Assembly: GCF_014646095.1 (NCBI RefSeq)
Contig: NZ_BMMU01000037.1
Location: 1 to 64,000, forward strand
DNA: 64,000 bases
Direction of reading: 5' to 3'
Source of the DNA: Streptomyces lacrimifluminis
Lineage (GTDB): Bacteria; Actinomycetota; Actinomycetes; Streptomycetales; Streptomycetaceae
Below, piece after piece: positions 16,561 to 24,522 of the stretch. The notes beneath the pieces were generated by a model. It was not told where the DNA came from. It ran no database searches and was given only the letters and a program-made list of their open reading frames with translations. Numbering within the stretch: the first letter of the stretch is position 1; every line of letters starts with the position of its first letter. Position numbers and translations under genes: made by a program.

Positions 16561-18626
16561 GACGTCCCCTCGGGTGTCCGGGCGCCGCCGACGGCGGCCC
16601 GGGTATCGGTGTGTGCGTGCGGCACGGCGGCCGGCGAACCGCCGTCACCGCCGGGTGCGTGGGAGGGCGCGGCGGCGTCGCCGGGCGCGCTGGAGGGCGC
16701 GCCGACTTCACCGGGCGCGTGGGTGGGCTCGGCGGCATCGCCAGGCGTGCCGGAGGGCGCGGCGGCCTCGCCAGGCGTACGGGAAGGCGCGGCGGCACCG
16801 CCGGGCGCGCCAGGGCGCGGAGCGGGGCTGTCGGACCCCCCGGCCTGCGGAGCGGCATCGCCCGGTGCCCCGGTGGGGCGGTCGGCGGACCCGTGCAGGG
16901 AGAACGGGAACAGGGAGAACAGCTCGCCCGCGTTCCGTGCGGCCCGCAACCGCTCCAGCAGCGGAGGGTAGGCGTCGGGGTCGCCCGCGTCCGGCTCGCC
17001 CAGCCGCACCAGCAGCCGGTCGAGGACGGGCCACAGCCACACCCCGTCACGCCACAGGGCCCCGGTGCGCCCCGATTCCGCCGCCCGGTGGTTGTGCGCC
17101 CAGAGGCCGAGGCAGGCGGCGCCGGCCAGGCACAGGCTGTACCGCCGGGCCACGTCGAAGGCGGCGGGCGGGACGTCGGTGACCACGGTGCGGTAGGCGT
17201 CCATCGACTCGTGGACCCGGCCGGTCACCGCGAGCAGCCGCTCCGCCGCGCCCAGCGCGCCCTTGAGCTCCGGCCGCCCGGCGGCCTCGGCGCGCAGCGC
17301 CGCCACCGACATCGGCAGCGTGGCCATGACGCCGCTGCCCCGCCGGGCCACCAGGGACAGCCGTGCCGGGTCCAGCGGGGGCAGCGGCTGGGCCACGTCG
17401 AAGGCCCGGACGGCGCCGCTCGTGTCACCGCCGCCCCGCAGCCAGCCGCGGGAGAGCGAACGGAACTGGTTGACCAGGGAGTTGAGGTTGACGAGGGTGT
17501 TGCCGTCGAAGAGGCCGACGATGCGGTGGTCGCGGTCGACCTTCTGGAACATCCCCCGGGCGTGGACGTCCTTCAGGAAGGCCCGCGCCCCGAGCAGCCG
17601 GGTCAGGTCTGCGATCACGCCCTCGGTCCCGGTGGGCACCAGGTACTTGGTGGCCGCGGCGACCACGCTCAGCTCGTCGGGGACGGTGTGCACGGTCCGG
17701 GCGGCGACCGTGGCCAGCGCCTCCCCCACCAGTACGTCCGCCGCGGCCGAGGCGAGCACGTGCCGCGCCTGCGGCAGATCGATGAGTCGCCGTCCGAACA
17801 GTTCGCGCCGCTCGGTGAAGTCCAGGGCGATGGCCAGCGCGTGATCGGCCGCGCCCAGGGAGAGCGAGGCGCACATGGTGCGGGTGAGTTGCAGGGCCTT
17901 GAGCACTGTCTCGACGCCGCCGCCCTCCCCGCCGACCGCCGCGTCCGCCGGCACCGGGGCGGCGTCGAAGGTGATTCCGCTGATGTCGGCGCCCCGGATG
18001 CCATGCGTACGGATCTTGTCCAGGCAGTGGTAGTCGTCGCCCTCGGCCAGTCCCCGCTTGTCGACCAGCAGCACGGTGAAGCCGCGCGGCCCGCCGTCCT
18101 CGGCGGTACGGGTGAGCACCGAGAGCAGGCTGCCCCGCGTGGCGTTGTTGATCAGCCACTTCTCACCGCTGACCCGCCAGCCGCCCGCGCCGTCGGCCTC
18201 GCCCCGCACGTCCCCGGCGAGCAGGTCGCTGCCGTGGGCGCGCTCGGTGAGGGCCAGCGAGACCGGTACCCCGGCCCGGATGTCCGCGGCGAGGCGGCGG
18301 GCCTGCTCGGCGGTGCCGGAGATCCAGACGCACACCCCGCCCAGATAGGTCTTGCCGTGCCCGACGGCGACGGTCAGATCGCGTCGGGCCACCACCCGCA
18401 TGACCTGCATGACGGTCTCGTAGTCGGTGAGCCTGCCGCCGTACTCGGCCGGGATGTAGAACTCCTGCAGTCCCCAGCCCTCCAGCTGCCGGCAGATGTC
18501 GGCGGGGAACTCCTCGTTCTCGTCGAGTTCCAGACTGCGGGCGTGGGAGAAGGCGGTGCCGGGTTCCTCGGGATCCCCGAGCAGGGACTCCAGTTCCTGC
18601 GCGACGAGGTAGGGGGGATGTTCCAT
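16554..18626 (-). CDS. Acyl-CoA dehydrogenase-family desaturase 1 with repetitive C-terminal tail
   Basis: This 690-residue FAD enzyme has the acyl-CoA dehydrogenase fold over about 1-575. At the catalytic position it reads FDGNT, with Asp in place of the usual Glu. The block ALTERAHGSDL and INNATRG in the beta domain are the FAD/substrate region. Residues from about 590 form a low-complexity tail of six 10-residue units of the type APGDAAAPSH, not a normal part of the family. It begins 3 bp after the FAAL stop. With the FAAL, the ACP and the second dehydrogenase it should set double bonds in the starter acid while ACP-bound; this role is inferred from lipopeptide clusters. Confidence 0.87.
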   Translation of the reverse strand: MEHPPYLVAQELESLLGDPEEPGTAFSHARSLELDENEEFPADICRQLEGWGLQEFYIPAEYGGRLTDYETVMQVMRVVARRDLTVAVGHGKTYLGGVCVWISGTAEQARRLAADIRAGVPVSLALTERAHGSDLLAGDVRGEADGAGGWRVSGEKWLINNATRGSLLSVLTRTAEDGGPRGFTVLLVDKRGLAEGDDYHCLDKIRTHGIRGADISGITFDAAPVPADAAVGGEGGGVETVLKALQLTRTMCASLSLGAADHALAIALDFTERRELFGRRLIDLPQARHVLASAAADVLVGEALATVAARTVHTVPDELSVVAAATKYLVPTGTEGVIADLTRLLGARAFLKDVHARGMFQKVDRDHRIVGLFDGNTLVNLNSLVNQFRSLSRGWLRGGGDTSGAVRAFDVAQPLPPLDPARLSLVARRGSGVMATLPMSVAALRAEAAGRPELKGALGAAERLLAVTGRVHESMDAYRTVVTDVPPAAFDVARRYSLCLAGAACLGLWAHNHRAAESGRTGALWRDGVWLWPVLDRLLVRLGEPDAGDPDAYPPLLERLRAARNAGELFSLFPFSLHGSADRPTGAPGDAAPQAGGSDSPAPRPGAPGGAAAPSRTPGEAAAPSGTPGDAAEPTHAPGEVGAPSSAPGDAAAPSHAPGGDGGSPAAVPHAHTDTRAAVGGARTPEGTSC
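16640..16812 (-). repeat. 30-bp tandem repeats coding the tail of dehydrogenase 1
   Basis: About six imperfect 30-bp units encode decapeptides with the pattern (A/T)PGxAAxPSx. They sit at the 3' end of the dehydrogenase gene, outside the folded domain. The units vary at codon level, so they are not a very recent expansion. The resulting tail is Pro/Ala-rich and probably a flexible spacer. Confidence 0.85.
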
Positions 18627-18629
18627 GGC

Positions 18630-20444
18630 TCAGCCCACCGGAGCCATGGCCGCGTCGGCGGCCTGCGTGCCCTGCGAGCCCTCTGCGTCCGCCGCGTCCG
18701 CCCCGATGAGCGCGCGCACCGCCGGATCCAGCACCGAGTGCAGCGCGGTGACCTCACCCTGGAGGAACAGCTTGCGCATCAGGGTGCGCTGGATCTTGCC
18801 GCTGGTGGTCCTGCGCACGGTGCCGGGGCGGACCAGCAGCACGTTGCCGGCCGGTACGGCGAACTCCATGCCGATGTGCCGCTGGATGTCGGTGGCGACG
18901 CTCTTCAGTTCGGCGCCCGCCGCGGCGGCCCGGATCTCGTGGATCACCACCAGGTGCTCCTGGCCGCCGGTGTCGACGGCGAAGACGGCACCGGAGGAGA
19001 TCGCGGGGTTCAGGTCGCGTACGGCGCTCTCCACGTCGTACGGGTAGATGTTGCGGCCGTTGATCAGGACCATCTCCTTGAGACGGCCGGTGACGAACAG
19101 CTCCCCGGCGCCCATGACGCCCATGTCGCCGGTGCGCAGCCAGGTGCCCAGCTCCTCCTGGCCGGCGATCCGGGCGCCGAAGATCTCGGCGTTCACCTCC
19201 GGCCGCTCCCAGTAGCCGGAGGCCACACTGGCGCCGCGCACCCAGATCTCCCCGACCCGGCCCTCGGGCCGCTCGGCGAGCGTCTCGGGGTCGACGATCC
19301 GCACCTCGAAGTCCTCGCCCAGCGCGACCCCGCTGCTGACCAGGGTCCGTCGCGAAGCGCCCAGGTACGGCCCCTCCAGGTTGCCCTGCTCAAGTCCGGC
19401 CGCGTCCACCTCGCGCAGCAGCGCGCCGCGGGTCTTGGGGGTACCGGTCACCAGCAGGGTGGTCTCGGCCATGCCGTAGCAGGGGAACATGGTCTCCGGC
19501 CGGAACCCGTAGGGCCCGAAGCGCTCGGTGAACGCCTTGAGGGTCTCGGCCCTGACGGGTTCGGCGCCGTTGCAGGCGGTCCGCCACGAGGACAGGTCCA
19601 GGCCCTCCAGCTGCGCGTCGGTGATCCGGCGGACGCACAGGTCGTACGCGAAGTTGGGGCCGCCGCTGGCGTTCACGCCGTACTCGCTGACCAGCTCCAG
19701 CCAGCGGACGGGCTTGCGCAGGAACGACACCGGGGGAATGAGCACGCTCGTGGTGCCCAGCCACAGCGGCTGGAGGATGTGCCCGATCAGACCCATGTCG
19801 TGGTAGAAGGGCAGCCAGCCGCCGACCATCGTGTCGGGGGTGTTGCCGGTGGAGCGGGCGATGGCCGCCTCGTTGGCGAGCAGGTTGCCGTGCGAGACCA
19901 TGACGCCCTTGGGGGCGCTGGTGGACCCCGAGGTGTACTGCAGGAAGGCCAGGTCCTCCGGGCTCAGCCCCGGGTCCTGCCAGGCGGCCGGGTCACCGAC
20001 CGCTCCCTGGTCGGTGGGCAGGCAGACCACGTCCGAGAAGCCCTCGGCGGCCAGCCACGCCTCCACTTCCGGGGCGTGCTCGGCGAGGGTCAGTACGGCA
20101 CCGACCCGGGCGTCGCGGACGATCCCGGACACGCGCCGGAAGTGCTGGCCCTGCTCGGAGGGCAGCGGCGCGGGCACCGCGACGGCGCCGGCGTAGAGGC
20201 AGCCCACGAACGCCTTCACGAACTCCAGGCCCGAGGGGTAGAGCAGCAGGACCTGACGTCCCGCCAGACCCCGTCCCTGCAGCCAGGACGCGATGTCCTT
20301 GGCCGTGCGGTCCAGCTCCCGGTACGGCAGTCGCTCGGGCACCTTGCCCCGTACTCCGTCGGCGAGGAACACGAACGCGTCCGCGTCGCCCCGTTCGTCC
20401 GACCGCGTCAGCACGAGCTCCGCGAATGAACCGAATTCCGCCAC
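18630..20444 (-). CDS. Fatty acyl-AMP ligase (FAAL)
   Basis: This enzyme of about 604 residues activates a free fatty acid as acyl-AMP and loads it on a carrier protein. It has the adenylation core LQYTSGSTSAPKG (169-180), the FAAL-type YGMAETTLLVTG block and a TGDMGV motif near residue 440. No carrier domain is attached; the ACP gene further down the train would be the acceptor. The GTG at 20444 is chosen because AGGGGAA lies 6 bp upstream; an ATG at 20474 would add ten residues. It follows a 140-bp gap with a SARP-type promoter and starts the FAAL-dehydrogenase-dehydrogenase-ACP-PKS block. Confidence 0.93.
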   Translation of the reverse strand: MAEFGSFAELVLTRSDERGDADAFVFLADGVRGKVPERLPYRELDRTAKDIASWLQGRGLAGRQVLLLYPSGLEFVKAFVGCLYAGAVAVPAPLPSEQGQHFRRVSGIVRDARVGAVLTLAEHAPEVEAWLAAEGFSDVVCLPTDQGAVGDPAAWQDPGLSPEDLAFLQYTSGSTSAPKGVMVSHGNLLANEAAIARSTGNTPDTMVGGWLPFYHDMGLIGHILQPLWLGTTSVLIPPVSFLRKPVRWLELVSEYGVNASGGPNFAYDLCVRRITDAQLEGLDLSSWRTACNGAEPVRAETLKAFTERFGPYGFRPETMFPCYGMAETTLLVTGTPKTRGALLREVDAAGLEQGNLEGPYLGASRRTLVSSGVALGEDFEVRIVDPETLAERPEGRVGEIWVRGASVASGYWERPEVNAEIFGARIAGQEELGTWLRTGDMGVMGAGELFVTGRLKEMVLINGRNIYPYDVESAVRDLNPAISSGAVFAVDTGGQEHLVVIHEIRAAAAGAELKSVATDIQRHIGMEFAVPAGNVLLVRPGTVRRTTSGKIQRTLMRKLFLQGEVTALHSVLDPAVRALIGADAADAEGSQGTQAADAAMAPVG

Positions 20445-20541
20445 TGTCTTTCCCCTCGCCTCGAAGCGACTCATATCGCGTGGAAACCTGCCGAACCGGC
20501 TGTACCGGCTGCACCGACCGTCTGCCGGACCTGTCGTGCCG

Positions 20542-20573
20542 ATCGTCGGGGCCGTCTCTAAAGCCCCTCTTGC
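20542..20573 (-). promoter_or_regulatory. SARP-type promoter before the FAAL gene
   Basis: On the minus strand GCAAGAG (20573-20567) and TTTAGAG (20562-20556) are separated by GGGC. Exactly 8 nt further is GACGAT (20547-20542), a possible -10. It lies in the gap after the small gene and about 100 bp before the FAAL start. Layout and heptamers resemble the site before the FkbH gene. Confidence 0.55.
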
Positions 20574-20584
20574 GGCCGACGTCG

Positions 20585-20896
20585 TCACTCCCGTCGGCCG
20601 GGGCCGTCCTCCACCCGGCCGTGCCCCTTCAACTGCGCCCACAGCTCCCGTTCACCCGGGGAGAGGGGCACGTCGGCGGCCAGCCGCTCGGGATGGGCGG
20701 ACGGCGGCTCGTCGAGCGGGATCGCGTGGCGCGGGGCCTCCGGGGGCGCGTCGCCGAGCCACCAGTCCTTCGCCTGCGCGACGGTCGCCGGCGGAACCAT
20801 GCCGAACATCATGGCGAGCGCGCCGAAGCCGTCCAGGAAGAACGTGGCCACGCCCCGCCCCGCCCGCCGCGCCGTCCGGCGCGCGGACCACCACAT
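20585..20896 (-). CDS. Small conserved cluster protein (resembles DUF6059)
   Basis: This 103-residue protein has a basic N-terminus, a hydrophobic stretch VATFFLDGFGALAMMFGMVPP (about 16-36) that could touch the membrane, and a C-terminal block AHPERLAADVPLSPGERELWAQL. That C-terminal pattern recalls small proteins annotated DUF6059 that accompany Streptomyces PKS clusters; the assignment is from memory of the pattern. Its function is unknown. It starts 10 bp after the FkbH stop and is therefore the second gene of the train. Confidence 0.7.
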   Translation of the reverse strand: MWWSARRTARRAGRGVATFFLDGFGALAMMFGMVPPATVAQAKDWWLGDAPPEAPRHAIPLDEPPSAHPERLAADVPLSPGERELWAQLKGHGRVEDGPGRRE

Positions 20897-20906
20897 GCCG
20901 CCCGCC

Positions 20907-22868
20907 TCAGGACGACCGCCGGCCGACGTCCGCCGTCAGACGGACGTACGCCGGCGGTGTCGGCAGCTGCTCGTCGGACAGGTCGTGCCGGAACGACACC
21001 GTGCCGTCCGCGCTCTCACCCGTCTCCGCGAAGCCCATGGACGGGTACAGGTCGCGCACCCGGTGGTTCTTGGCCGTCGGACGGTAGCGGGCGTACACCG
21101 CGCCCGCGCCGGCGGCCCGGGCCGCGGCCAGCACGGCGGACAGGCAGGCCTGCTCGATACCGCGGGCGAACACCCGGCAGCTGAGCAGCATGTTGTCGAT
21201 GTGCCAGCCGCTCTCCGCCCCGCCGTCGGTCTCGACACCACTCACCAGGACGGCGCCCACCAGCCCGTTGTCCCCGAACCGGTCGCCGGAGCGGATCGCC
21301 AGCACCAGCCCGTCGGAGGACTCGTGCAGGGCCCGTACGTCGGCCTGCTGGAGCCGCTCGGTCGTGAGGTTGAACTGGTTGGTGCGCAGCGTCACCTGCG
21401 AGACCCGGGCGATCTCGTGGTCCCGTACGGGCGACAGGGTGACCTCGACGCCCAGTTCCGCGAGGTACTCGTCCATGGAGTCCGCGCTCTCCATGAGGTC
21501 CTGGCGGGCGACCTCGGTGCGGTACTGCGTCGCCCGGGCACGGTCCTCGGACGTCAGCTCCCGTACGTCGAACCAGCCGTCGGCGAGGAGCCGTTCGATG
21601 TGCAGGGCGGGTTCCTCGTCGAGCCGGACCACGGCGACGCCGGGCAGGCTGCGGGTCACCAGGCCGCACTCGAACGGCGAGTCGTCGGCGAAGACGAAGC
21701 TGTCCACCCCGAGGTTGAGCCGCTGGGCGATCTCCAGCAGGTTCCGGTCCTTGGGTTCCCAGTTGGCGGTGACCTGGACGAAGTCGGTCTCCCGCAGGGC
21801 CATGTCGGGGTGCTCGCGCAGCACGTTGCGCACGGGCTCGATGTCGTTCTTGCTGCACACCGCGAGCAGGACGCCCTGGGAGCCGATCTGGGCGACGGCC
21901 TTCTGGAACCGGCCGAACGCCTCGCCCCGGTAGGTGGTGGCGGCGGCGATGCCGTCCGGACCGTCGTCGCCGAGGATGCCGTCCCACAGGGTGTTGTCCA
22001 GGTCGACCACCAGCACCTTCTTGGTGCGTCCCCGCAGGGCCCTGGCCAGGTGACCGACCTCGCGGGCGTAGGCGGCCAGCAGTTGCTCGCCGAACTGCAC
22101 CTTGGCGTAGGCGGCGAGCCGCGGCTCGTTGACGGGGCCGCAGGAGGCGACCAGCGGGTCGAGGTCCACGACATGGACGCGCTCGTGCACGGCGGCCAGC
22201 CGCAGCAGCCCCGCGTTGAACTCCCGCCAGATCACCCCGAGCCGGGCCCTGGACCGGGCGTCGACCAGGCGGCGCTGATGGCTGCGCAGCAGGGGCACGG
22301 TGTTGAGCACGAGGGTGCCGCTGCCGCGTGCGACATAGCGCTCGGCGAGCGACCTGATCAGGTTGAGTTTCCCGTCGGTGGCGCGCTGTACGTCCTCCAC
22401 CCGCCAGGGGTGCGGGAGTTCCGCGAAGATGATCTCGGCGTCCAGCACGCACAGCGCCAGATCGGCGCCGGAGGTGTACACGTCGCTGCCGGTGTTGTGG
22501 AGATCGCGGCGCCACGAGTCGTAGTCACCCTCGTGCACCTTCAACAGCAGGCTGTGACGGGCGAGTTCGGCGGTCAGCGGGGCCGTGAGCCCGTTCAGGG
22601 TGGAGTGGCCGGTGACCGCGACGGTGAACGTCTCGGTGCCCGGGTGCTCGCGCAGCACCTCCTCCCGGTCCAGTCGGGAGAGCAGTTGTCCGGCCCGCGC
22701 CAGGTCCGGTGCCGGCGGTCCGGCGGGGTCCCCCGCCGCGGCCAGTTCGGCAAGCAGACCGGGCACCTCGTCGTACGCGTCGGCAAGGCGCCCTTCGGCA
22801 TGGAGGGCGCGCAGCCGGTCCAGCGGTCCGGTCCGCTCGCCCACCGCGGTGCTCACAACCGTGGCCAT
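20907..22868 (-). CDS. FkbH-like glyceryl transferase/phosphatase (AbyA2/RK-type), first gene of the tetronate train
   Basis: This 653-residue HAD-superfamily enzyme makes glyceryl-ACP from 1,3-bisphosphoglycerate in tetronate and methoxymalonyl pathways. The HAD motif I DLDNTLWDG is at 289-297, followed by CSKND (motif II region) and FADDSPFE (motif III/IV). An N-terminal region of about 280 residues resembles a GDSL-like fold, and the C-terminal third is an N-acyltransferase-like domain. No methoxymalonate dehydrogenases or O-methyltransferase are nearby, so tetronate supply fits better than methoxymalonyl. The ATG at 22868 has GGAG 6 bp upstream. A SARP-type promoter lies about 120 bp upstream. 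Confidence 0.93.
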   Translation of the reverse strand: MATVVSTAVGERTGPLDRLRALHAEGRLADAYDEVPGLLAELAAAGDPAGPPAPDLARAGQLLSRLDREEVLREHPGTETFTVAVTGHSTLNGLTAPLTAELARHSLLLKVHEGDYDSWRRDLHNTGSDVYTSGADLALCVLDAEIIFAELPHPWRVEDVQRATDGKLNLIRSLAERYVARGSGTLVLNTVPLLRSHQRRLVDARSRARLGVIWREFNAGLLRLAAVHERVHVVDLDPLVASCGPVNEPRLAAYAKVQFGEQLLAAYAREVGHLARALRGRTKKVLVVDLDNTLWDGILGDDGPDGIAAATTYRGEAFGRFQKAVAQIGSQGVLLAVCSKNDIEPVRNVLREHPDMALRETDFVQVTANWEPKDRNLLEIAQRLNLGVDSFVFADDSPFECGLVTRSLPGVAVVRLDEEPALHIERLLADGWFDVRELTSEDRARATQYRTEVARQDLMESADSMDEYLAELGVEVTLSPVRDHEIARVSQVTLRTNQFNLTTERLQQADVRALHESSDGLVLAIRSGDRFGDNGLVGAVLVSGVETDGGAESGWHIDNMLLSCRVFARGIEQACLSAVLAAARAAGAGAVYARYRPTAKNHRVRDLYPSMGFAETGESADGTVSFRHDLSDEQLPTPPAYVRLTADVGRRSS

Positions 22869-22986
22869 GGTGTCTCCATTCACTGAATCGCCCGTCGCCC
22901 GGCGCCCACGGCGGTCCGCGAGCACCGATCCGGACCTGCGCCCGGTCCCGGGCACAGGCCCACCACCACTGCCGGTGGCCGGATCG

Positions 22987-23018
22987 AGCCTGCCGCGTCC
23001 GTCTTAAGGCGCCCTTGA
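22987..23018 (-). promoter_or_regulatory. SARP-type promoter before the FkbH gene
   Basis: On the minus strand TCAAGGG (23018-23012) and TTAAGAC (23007-23001) are separated by CGCC. Exactly 8 nt further is CAGGCT (22992-22987), a good Streptomyces -10. This would drive the whole 17-kb train with a 5' leader of about 115 nt. Confidence 0.6.
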
Positions 23019-23024
23019 GCGAGC

Positions 23025-23043
23025 GGGGCAAACCCCTTGCCCC
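23025..23043. promoter_or_regulatory. Inverted repeat just upstream of the FkbH promoter
   Basis: GGGGCAA (23025-23031) and TTGCCCC (23037-23043) form perfect 7-bp arms around a 5-bp centre, 6 bp beyond the outer SARP heptamer. It could bind a second regulator. It sits in the divergent gap 22,869-23,561 before the RTX gene. Confidence 0.4.
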
Positions 23044-23260
23044 GACGGCGTCATGGCCGCTGCCACTGCGCGCACCGGGGAGGCGTATCCCGGGGAGGCG
23101 TCACCCGGGAGGCAAGGAGGGAAGGCACGGCCGGGGCCACGTCACCACCGCTGACCACCGGCCGAAACGCCGGGTCCTCCGCCGACACCGCCGCGAAGGA
23201 ACCGGCCGTCGCGGGCGGTTGCTGCTGATCCGCCGGCGACCGACCGCCACACCAGCGAGA

Positions 23261-23289
23261 CCGTGACCGGCACTGGGGACCGGTCACGG
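23261..23289. promoter_or_regulatory. Inverted repeat in the gap between the FkbH and RTX genes
   Basis: CCGTGACCGG (23261-23270) and CCGGTCACGG (23280-23289) are perfect 10-bp arms with a 9-nt loop. It lies about 270 bp before the RTX start and may be an operator or a boundary hairpin. The same gap also has a direct repeat GTGATTCCGG at 23417-23426 and 23448-23457. No further gene is seen between 22,869 and 23,561. Confidence 0.4.
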
Positions 23290-23561
23290 CCTCGCGCGGC
23301 CACTGGGCTCTCGGCAAGGGGAGCAGGAGGGGGAGGAAGTGTGATTGGTGCCGGCGCCCAGGAAGCACTGGGCGGGGGTGCGGGTTCGCTCCGGAGCCGT
23401 GGAGCCGTGGAGCACAGTGATTCCGGCGACGCGATTCACCATGTTTCGTGATTCCGGTACAACCCCCGCCCTTGGTCCGTGGTCTAACGGGTAATCAGAA
23501 ACAACGATCACCCGCGACGAACCCACCCACGGCACCACTCCCCCGAAGGGGCTGCTTCGGC

Positions 23562-24419
23562 ATGCGTACACACAGAAGGACCGCCACCGCGACAAGCACC
23601 GCTCTCGCCCTCACATTCGCCCTGGGCGCAGCCGCGCTCACCGCCCCCGCCGCCCGGGCGGCCACCCCGAGCGCGGGTACGCTGCGCCACTCGGGCAGCG
23701 ACCTCTGGTTCAAGGGCAACGCAGGCCAGACGAACCGGCTGGCGGTCTCGATGACGTTCGAGAGCCGCGACGGCGGAAACGACGCCTACTACATCCTCAC
23801 CTTCCGTGACCGCGCCCCCATCACCATCGACGAGAGCGCGGCGGACCACTACGAGTGCGTGTACCCGTCGGCGGCCGACCACACGGTCGCCCGCTGCGCC
23901 GTCCACGTCCCGGTGGGCACCGACTTCACCGACGACTACTACATCGACCTGGGCGACGGCAACGACACCGTGTCGATCGCCGCCGACAACTACGCGTACA
24001 GCACGATCCACGGCGGCAAGGGCAACGACGTGCTGGTGGGCAACCGCCAAACCGAGCTCTACGGCCAGGACGGCAACGACCGCACCGTCGGCGGGGGCGA
24101 GCAGCGGGGCAACGGAGCGCGCGGCGGAGCCGGGAACGACGTCCTCACCGGGTGCTACGCGTGCTACGGCGACGCCGGCAACGACTCGCTCACCGGCGAC
24201 GCCACCAGCAACCGCCTGGAAGGCGGCGACGGCAACGACATCCTGCGCGGAAAGTCAGGCGCCGACAACCTCTACGGCGGCAGGGGCAACGACCGCCTGT
24301 ACGGCGACCAGGGCAAGGACGTCCTGTGGGGCAACAGCGGCAACGACGTCCTGTACGGCGGCCCGGGCACGGACAGACTCTCGGGCGGCCCGGGAAGCGA
24401 CAAGGTCTACCAGAACTAA
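23562..24419 (+). CDS. Secreted calcium-binding RTX-repeat protein
   Basis: The 285-residue protein begins with a Sec signal peptide ending near AARA (about residue 33). A beta-rich region (35-140) is followed by about eight glycine-rich nonapeptide-type repeats such as GGKGNDVLVG, GGDGNDILRG and GNSGNDVLYG from about 145 to the end. These form a calcium-bound parallel beta roll in the family. Four cysteines in the mature protein could make disulfides. No type I secretion genes are nearby, and the Sec signal makes them unnecessary. The start at ATG 23562 places the signal peptide at the N-terminus; GAAGGGG is 11 bp upstream. Role unknown; likely extracellular. Confidence 0.88.
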   Translation: MRTHRRTATATSTALALTFALGAAALTAPAARAATPSAGTLRHSGSDLWFKGNAGQTNRLAVSMTFESRDGGNDAYYILTFRDRAPITIDESAADHYECVYPSAADHTVARCAVHVPVGTDFTDDYYIDLGDGNDTVSIAADNYAYSTIHGGKGNDVLVGNRQTELYGQDGNDRTVGGGEQRGNGARGGAGNDVLTGCYACYGDAGNDSLTGDATSNRLEGGDGNDILRGKSGADNLYGGRGNDRLYGDQGKDVLWGNSGNDVLYGGPGTDRLSGGPGSDKVYQN

Positions 24420-24522
24420 GGGTCGACCAAAGGGGCGCGGGGCGGCGACATTTGCGGCTCCCCCGCGTGGGCGCGACCAGCCCCCACCGGCCCGCGGCGA
24501 ACCACATACCCAGCGAGAGGGC

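Noticed and set aside
20491..20520. 9-bp periodic ACCGGC repeats before the FAAL start as a regulator site
   Set aside because: The 9-bp period does not fit SARP geometry and part of the repeat lies in the leader close to the start; likely composition bias. The 11-bp phased site just upstream is better.
20907..22868. FkbH protein as part of methoxymalonyl-ACP supply
   Set aside because: The accompanying two dehydrogenases lack hydroxyacyl dehydrogenase features, no O-methyltransferase is present, and the PKS AT is malonyl-type; the tetronate gene set fits better.
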